Shown piece after piece: positions 57,968 through 64,000 of a stretch of 64,000 nucleotides of DNA. The translations under genes and the position numbers were made by a program. Origin of the DNA: Irpex lacteus (lineage: Eukaryota; Basidiomycota; Agaricomycetes; Polyporales; Irpicaceae); NCBI GenBank assembly GCA_001986395.2, contig MQVO02000005.1, positions 1,736,001-1,800,000 of the forward strand. The letters run 5' to 3'. The notes under the pieces are model-generated. The model searched no databases. It was not told where the DNA came from and worked only from the letters and a program-made list of their open reading frames with translations. The first letter of the stretch is position 1, and each line of letters begins with the position of its first letter.

Positions 57968-59657
57968 TCATACTCTCTCCTCCTGCTCGACGACCTTCTC
58001 GTCGTGCTCGTGTGGCGACGCACCGCCCTTGACCTCAGCGACGTGTACGTCGTTGGCGATGAGCTCCTTGCGGTACCTCACCGACGTCAACGGCGTCGAG
58101 TTCTGGTAGAGCAAGTCGATCTGCTCAAGCGACAGACCCTTGGTTTCAGGGATGCAGAAGAAGGAGAAGATGACACAGCCCAAGCACGTGGAACCCCAGA
58201 TGAAGAACACCTTCGATCCGAGGTCTGCGTTGCCGGCGCCGGAGTTAACAAGGTAGGGAGTGGCATAGCCGATACCGAAGTTCCAGAGCCAGTTGGAGGC
58301 GGTGGAGAGGGAGATGGCCTTGGCACGGACGTTCAAGGGGAATATCTCGCCGACGACGACCCAGGCAATGGGGCCCCATGTCGAAGCAAAGGCGGCGATG
58401 TAGATGCAGACGAGGGCGATGAGGGCTTGCTGGCCGGACTTGTTGGTGACGGAGATGGTGACACCGATGATGGCAACGAGGTACTCGCAAATGCACATGA
58501 CGATGGCACCGTAGATGAGGAGGGGACGACGACCGAAACGCTCGATGGCCCACATACCGGGGAGGGTCATGAAGACGTTGACGATGTTGGTGGCGACGGA
58601 GACGAGGAAGGCGTCCTTGATACCAGAGTTCTGGAAGAAGGTGGGACCGTAGTAGAAAATGAAGTTGATACCGGTGAGCTGCTGCCATGCCTGGATGAAG
58701 ATACCAGAGAGGGTACGGAGAGCAATCTTGTTTCCGGTGCTGCTGCGGAAGCAGTCCAAGTAGGAACTCTCATTGAGTCTCTGCTCCTCCTCGAGTGAGG
58801 TTCGGATATCCTGGATTTCGAGCTCGACAGCTGGGTCGTTGGGAGCAAGAGAAGTCAGGCGGCAGAGAGAATGAATGGCAGCCTCGTCGTGACCCTTCTT
58901 AATGAGGAAACGCGGCGACTCTGGGAGCCAAATCATACCGACCGTAAGGATAAACGCCCAGATGAGCTGAATGCCAGTCGGGATACGCCAGGCGGAGTGG
59001 TCATCGCGGTCCTTTGTCGCATTGTTGATGACAGAGGCTAGAAGCAGACCGATGGTGATCGCCCACTGGTAGCCAGCGACGACAGCACCACGAATCCACT
59101 TTGGCGAACACTCGGACTGGTACATGGGGATGAGAGTGGAGACAAGACCGACGCCCATACCGGCAATGACACGACCGACGATAAATGCAGCCCACTGGTG
59201 ACATCCAGTCTGAAGAGCGACACCGGTAGAGAATACGGCGGTGGCAAGGAAGACGCCACCACGACGGCCAAGCCAATCAGCGACGGGGCCACCAACAAGG
59301 GCGCCTAAAAACCAGAACAGTGGACAAGGATGCGTGAGACTCGATCATCCTTTGTTTTTGTTCGTTCCCTATCGAGCACTCACCGACAAATGTACCAGCG
59401 GACAGGATCGACGTCACTAGGGATTGGCGACCCGAACGGATGAAGTAGCCGGTGGGATGAGTATCCGTATCGTCAGTGGGTTCACCGAAGAGCCTCAGCC
59501 AGTCTTTCATGGCAGTGATACCACCGATGGTGCCGGTATCGTAGCCGTAGAGGATACCCGCAAAAGCGGCGAAGGCGACCATGGCGATTCCAGCAAAGTT
59601 GTTTTTGGGCGCGTTGGCGCCGAGGCCTGAGCCCGTGACTACTGCACCACCAGCCAT
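57968..59657 (-). CDS. MFS hexose transporter (sugar porter family)
   Basis: A plasma-membrane proton/monosaccharide symporter. Two exons (59384-59657 and 57968-59304) give about 536 residues with twelve predicted helices. Sugar-porter signatures are all present: GILYGYDTGTIGGI in helix 1, WLGRRGG, the WLPESPRFLIKKG loop, QQLTGINFIFYYGPTFF in helix 7, RFGRRPLL, WGPIAWVVVGEIFPLNVRAK and CIPETKGLSLEQIDLLY at the end. The N- and C-terminal tails are short and charged. High GC at third positions and a single intron, unlike its neighbours, suggest strong expression. Confidence 0.95.
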
Positions 59658-60579
59658 GTTGTGTTACTGCTAGGTATCTGACGCTTGATGCGTGAGGAAG
59701 ATACTAGAGATTGTGGTGGTTGTGGGGAGCGATGAGGGGGAGGGACACCGCGGGGAAGTCGAGGGCGGGGGACATGGGGCGGTCTTTAAGTACGTGAGGT
59801 GACAACTAAGGTTTGATGTGAGAGAAAGCGGGCGTAATGGCATGATCCTGGGAAAAACAGGGACGCTGGTGTCAAAAGCAGATGTGAGCAAGTCAGAGGA
59901 TCCCAGTCGCCGTCGAGGAGGTTAGGAGAACAGACGCGTGACCAGCGTCGTGCGGGGTCAGCGAATGATGAGTGTGATGGCTCTTGCCTTTTCCGTCAAC
60001 TGAATGTGGGGAAACGCCCATATTTAGAGTTGCGAGGGGTGATGGCCATGTGCTCCAGGAACTCGACGTTGACACTTGATGGCCACCTTCTGCCCTCCCC
60101 CGAACCATCGCCCGGTCATTCCGGAAGTCGGGGTCAAGTGAGGAGCACAAACTGCCTCTTGGATCCAATCTTCGCGGCCAAACGATTCCGCCATATCCAA
60201 TGTGGCCACACCTCGAGGACTCACGCAAAACGCAATCTGCACGCTTGCCCTATTTCGCATCTGCCTGAGCAGAAAGCATAAGCATACCGTAATATGGCAG
60301 CTTGCACCACCCAGAGCAGATGCTTTGACTGATTGCACAGCACCCGCCACGCGCACCCATTGCAGGGATAAAAGCTGCCTCTGCAATTCTCTATGGAGAC
60401 TGATGGCCATCTCAAGCTCCATCGAAAGCGTACATGAACTCACTGCATGGATCGTACAACTCTATTCAGTCTGCGTCTATCCGATCATCTTTCCAATTCT
60501 CTTCTTCCGGTCAATGCTTGCAAGATTTCACAGTCTTCCTCCGCCGCCCGAGGACGTTCCAGAATCCGACGACGTCGCT
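59658..60579. other. hexose transporter promoter region; no gene
   Basis: A plus-strand frame of 221 codons (60202-60867) runs through here and across the last exons of the next gene; its content is unrecognisable and it is judged a chance frame. Confidence 0.5.
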
Positions 60580-63035
60580 CTAGTTTGCATACTTGCTCCA
60601 GGAACGGATCTTCTCACCATACCTGTATCTGTACATCCATACCAAAAACAATCATCAGCCATCCATCTCTCCCATCCATTCTCACGCGTGATTAACACGC
60701 CGGAGCCGCGAGCTGTCGGCCAAGGCAACAAGGAATGTGCTTACAAGACGAACGGGAGAGGCATCATCAGTGCCGCGATCCCTCCCAATACACTGCACGC
60801 AGGCCCAACCCCAAGATTGTGGAAGAATGCTATATGCATTCGAGAATTCGAAGCCACCCACAGATAGAGTGCATTAGATCAAACTCTACGATATGAAAAT
60901 GATGGGCGGCGGACTCACCCGTACTGAATAGCGGAAACGCCGCGCCCACGCAAGACCTGACGAGATCGTTCCCGGCGAGAATGGACGCGACGTGTCGCGG
61001 ATAGCAGTCCGGGAGGTAACTAAACATGTGGATCGCAAGTCCCGAAGAATGTAAACGTCAGTATTGTTGCCGCAATAGGAAATTCGAATGAAGGTTGGTA
61101 TGCAAATGTAGACGGAAGGACCTAGACCACAATAGAGATGACTTACTTGATACCTGCAGAGAACAGACAGAACGTTGCGCCTGCGAAGATGGCGGAGCCG
61201 ATGATGGGCAGGATCCAGTGTATGCTCGGTGCGGACGTCCATCCGAACCAGAACATCGAGATGGGGAACAAGACGGCGCCCACCATAGCCACCGGGAGGC
61301 GCTTTTCTGGGGTGAAAGCTGAAGTGGGGTGAAAATCGCATTGAATGGTTACATACAGTATGTTGCACTTACTTCCATTGGCGTACATGGGCCTCAATAC
61401 GCGCACAGCCCAGAGAGCGTATAGGGCATATGTGATGATAACACCTACAATAAGTCCCTGCATCGCATCGTTCATGAGCATTTTCTAGTCAGATTATGTA
61501 CAGGGAACGGACGTACCAAGAATGCGAGCCCGTTTTCACCCAGGTTGAAGCCATGAATCTCAATAAAAACTACGTCGAACGAAGTAATGAAGATGTACAG
61601 AATCCCTACGAGTCACCACGTATGGTCAGGTAAGTGATGTATGTTCGCAGAATAATCACGAGACAGAGAAACTTACCATAGACCAGCGCGATGTAAATAT
61701 TCCAGAACAACACGATCGGCTCTGTGAAGCATAACACGAACGGCCTCACAAGTGTCATCTTTGCCACCTCGCCTATTTTCATATTCTCTGCCTCGATCTC
61801 TCCCTTGGACTTGAACCTTGTGTCCCCGGTAAGACGTCTAATCCTCACTGCCCGGCGATACAATAAGCTGACAAGCACTAGAATTAGTAACGGTTCCCGG
61901 TTTTACCAGGCCAAATAGATAACACTCACGCCTGCGAACTCGTCTCCGGCAAAAATACCGCCAAAAACACCAAACTCGTCCCACTCAACCACATCAATAT
62001 CCAAATCGTCCACGTCCACCCCTCTGCCATCACCGCGAACCCACCAACCACAGGCCCCAACACCGGCCCACTGACAGCAGCAACTCCCCACAACCCCATC
62101 GGCACCGCCCTCCACTCGTCCGCCCACATATCCGTCAAACTCGCACCGCCAGTGGCCAACGCCGGACTGCCCACGAATCCAGCGAGGAACCGCAGCGGTA
62201 ACAACGTCCCGAGATTCTTCGCGAGCGCAGTGGGTATTTGCAGCAGAACGAAGAGGAGGAGAGAAATGATGTATACTGTCGTACGTCCGATTTGTGGGAT
62301 CTCGGACAGAGGGGAGAGGACCATTGGTCCGAGGCCGTAGCCCAGAACGAAGAGGGTTATGCCGAGGGAGCCGGCGACGGGGGAGATGTGGTATTGGTCG
62401 GAGAGGGAGAGAATGCCGGGAGAGTAGATGGCGGAGCCGATGTAGATGCTGAAGGTGAGGAGACAGATGGAGAAGGTGACGAAGCAGCGTTTGGGGAATG
62501 ACCACTGGCGATACATCAAGGACGGTAGTGAGCTAGTGAGTGGCGTAAGTGAGAGGGTTGGAAGACGTACGTTTCGTGGGTTTTCCGGGTCGTCTGGGCT
62601 ATCCCATGTCACGACAAATGGGTCGTCCTGGTGGACCTTGGGCGCGTCTGGAGCGGCACCTTTCTCGATATCTTGAGTGTTGCTCACAGGCTGATGAACG
62701 TGCTCTTTAGACTCCCTGCGTTCTGAAGCGTCCAATACGGCAGAATGACGAGATCGTTCTTGCACTTCATCATCTGTAGGCCTATTGACATCCTTCAGTG
62801 CAGACCCTTCCTTCATCGTATCGCTTTCCTTCCCTGCCCCCGCGGCATTCGAGTTGTTAACGTCTTCATTAACCAAAGTCGCGGCCTCCGACTTCTTCTT
62901 CTTCAACAAACGTGCATATCGTGTCGGGAAGACATAATCAGGCTTCTCTTCGTCGTATTGCCATATCCGCCGTCCAGACGCGTGGTAGATCAGCCGGCCT
63001 GCGAGGGACTGTCGCATAAGGGCGGGAACGCGCAT
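60580..63035 (-). CDS. MFS multidrug/polyamine transporter (DHA1 type)
   Basis: A proton-drug antiporter of the plasma membrane. Nine exons (62571-63035, 61930-62504, 61677-61867, 61517-61605, 61373-61457, 61147-61318, 60919-61019, 60745-60829, 60580-60628) join in phase to about 603 residues. A 150-residue cytoplasmic head ends in the DHA1 hallmark [19 protein letters not shown], just before [11 protein letters not shown]. Membrane motifs include [38 protein letters not shown] and [15 protein letters not shown] (antiporter motif C). The end [15 protein letters not shown] fixed the last splice over two nearby acceptors. The ATG at 63080 is in frame, but a CAG acceptor after it suggests it lies in the leader. 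Confidence 0.93.
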
Positions 63036-64000
63036 CACGACGACGAGGGGATGCACTGTAACGAAAAACGATGTGTACATGTACAGTGAGCAGGTTTTAT
63101 TGCTAGCTCATGCTTCCGAGCCTCCGTCCGAGAGTGCGTAATTAGCAAAGAGGTGAGGTCATCTACGCACTCTTCGCGATTGATTGCCCTTGACGCACAT
63201 TGATATCTGTAACTCGCAGCTCGTTCACCGAGAATGGGTCCAAGAGGTAAATGCCTTGACTCACCAATCAAGAGTGTCGGCCCTAGTCCACACTGGCACT
63301 ACGAGAGCCTGTATTGACAAATTTTATATTCAGCGTCGCCTGGCGATAGCTTCGAACCTGCCATTCACATAGCAGGAAGGAGCCGCATAGATACGTATAT
63401 TGGGGGAAATCGATAAGTATGCTTTTCATTGAAGAATGAAATCACAGCTAGAAGCTCAACGTTCAGCTCTAATGCCAGCATATATGATCTTACCAGTCGG
63501 GGACGATGTTTTGCGCAGTGGGCACGCGGCTTTACATGCTGGCAACCGTTGGATAATTCCTCTACAGTGGTGAGCTAAACAGTAGGCACATTGCAGCCCT
63601 AGTGCGTGTCATCGACAGGTTGAATTTCGAGTTGGCGATGTATTCTGCAAGTTATGTCAGGCGGCTAACGCCACAACGATGGCGCTACCCCATCGGCATT
63701 TTCCGTTTATAAGTACCTCTCAGGCTGCTGTCACCAACGTTAATCGAAATAACTCTTCAACTTCGTTCGCACTACTTCTTCACCAGACCTTAGTATCTTG
63801 TTATTCTGATCTGTGATTGACCTGACCACTGTAGCCGACTATTCGTAGGCGATAGCATCTCTGTGCCAGCTCATCTGAGCGACGAGCGTACATGGCAAGC
63901 ACCAGCCCCGGTTGTTCCCAAAGGAAGTCTCATCTCTTAATTATGGGGAAAAGAAATACATCACACCTCTTGTAACCTCCCTAGCCGGTTGCTCAGTGAT
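63036..64000. other. intergenic; possible start of a gene at the right edge
   Basis: No gene is established. A TATA-like tttataagta near 63706 and an ATG at 63893 (MASTSPGCSQRKSHL) on the plus strand might begin a gene whose body lies mainly outside the window. Confidence 0.35.

Noticed and set aside
57821..58798. 325-codon plus-strand frame, very acidic
   Set aside because: It is the antisense of the hexose transporter 3' half; the long open frame results from strong codon bias of that gene.
60202..60867. 221-codon plus-strand frame
   Set aside because: It overlaps the last two exons of the DHA1 transporter on the other strand and has no motif.

Overview
The window looks like nuclear DNA of a basidiomycete, most likely an agaricomycete. 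Genes lie on both strands without operons. Most are cut by many short GT-AG introns of about 45-75 bases, with donors such as gtaagt, gtgagt, gtacgt and gtgcgt. The recognisable genes are standard fungal ones, including the 72-residue GAIFSAIGAAINA hydrophobic family that, from memory, is common in Agaricomycetes. I saw no rRNA gene, tRNA, CRISPR array or intact transposon. Exon joins were worked out by hand from splice motifs, reading phase and family conservation.

Region 1 (1-16.4 kb) is dense housekeeping DNA: the 5' end of an unknown gene, the meiotic recombination factor mnd1, a PIN-like auxin efflux carrier family protein, gamma-glutamyltranspeptidase (with a one-base frameshift), a MAG1-type 3-methyladenine DNA glycosylase (with a 7-base microexon), a PP2C phosphatase, a 5MP/BZW translation regulator and a Zn2Cys6 transcription factor.

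Region 2 (16.4-30.4 kb) is an accessory island. It holds a poorly resolved gene with a tandemly triplicated exon-intron cassette. It also holds five paralogous genes for small secreted cysteine proteins (19.1, 20.8, 23.1, 26.2 and 29.0 kb). All five share a signal peptide, a Kex2-like junction, one phase-0 intron after a glycine, a tiny last exon carrying one cysteine, and a TATA element 149-171 bases before the ATG. Several have coding-looking reading frames on the opposite strand just upstream, which suggests duplication of a two-gene head-to-head unit. One copy has a frameshift.

Region 3 (30.4-41.9 kb) carries the complex I PSST subunit (NDUFS7), a large Ser/Pro-rich cytoplasmic protein with a CVEC motif, several small secreted or membrane proteins, and long stretches in which I recognise nothing.

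Region 4 (41.9-64 kb) has a TPR protein with a C-terminal CHAT caspase-like protease domain, an F-box/LRR-like protein, the ubiquinone methyltransferase Coq3, a MACPF pore-forming protein fused to a VPS62-like domain, an insulysin-type M16 metalloprotease, a hexose transporter and a DHA1-type multidrug transporter. The CHAT protease and the MACPF protein lie 5 kb apart. Both belong to families used in regulated cell death or defence, but the link between them here is only a hypothesis.
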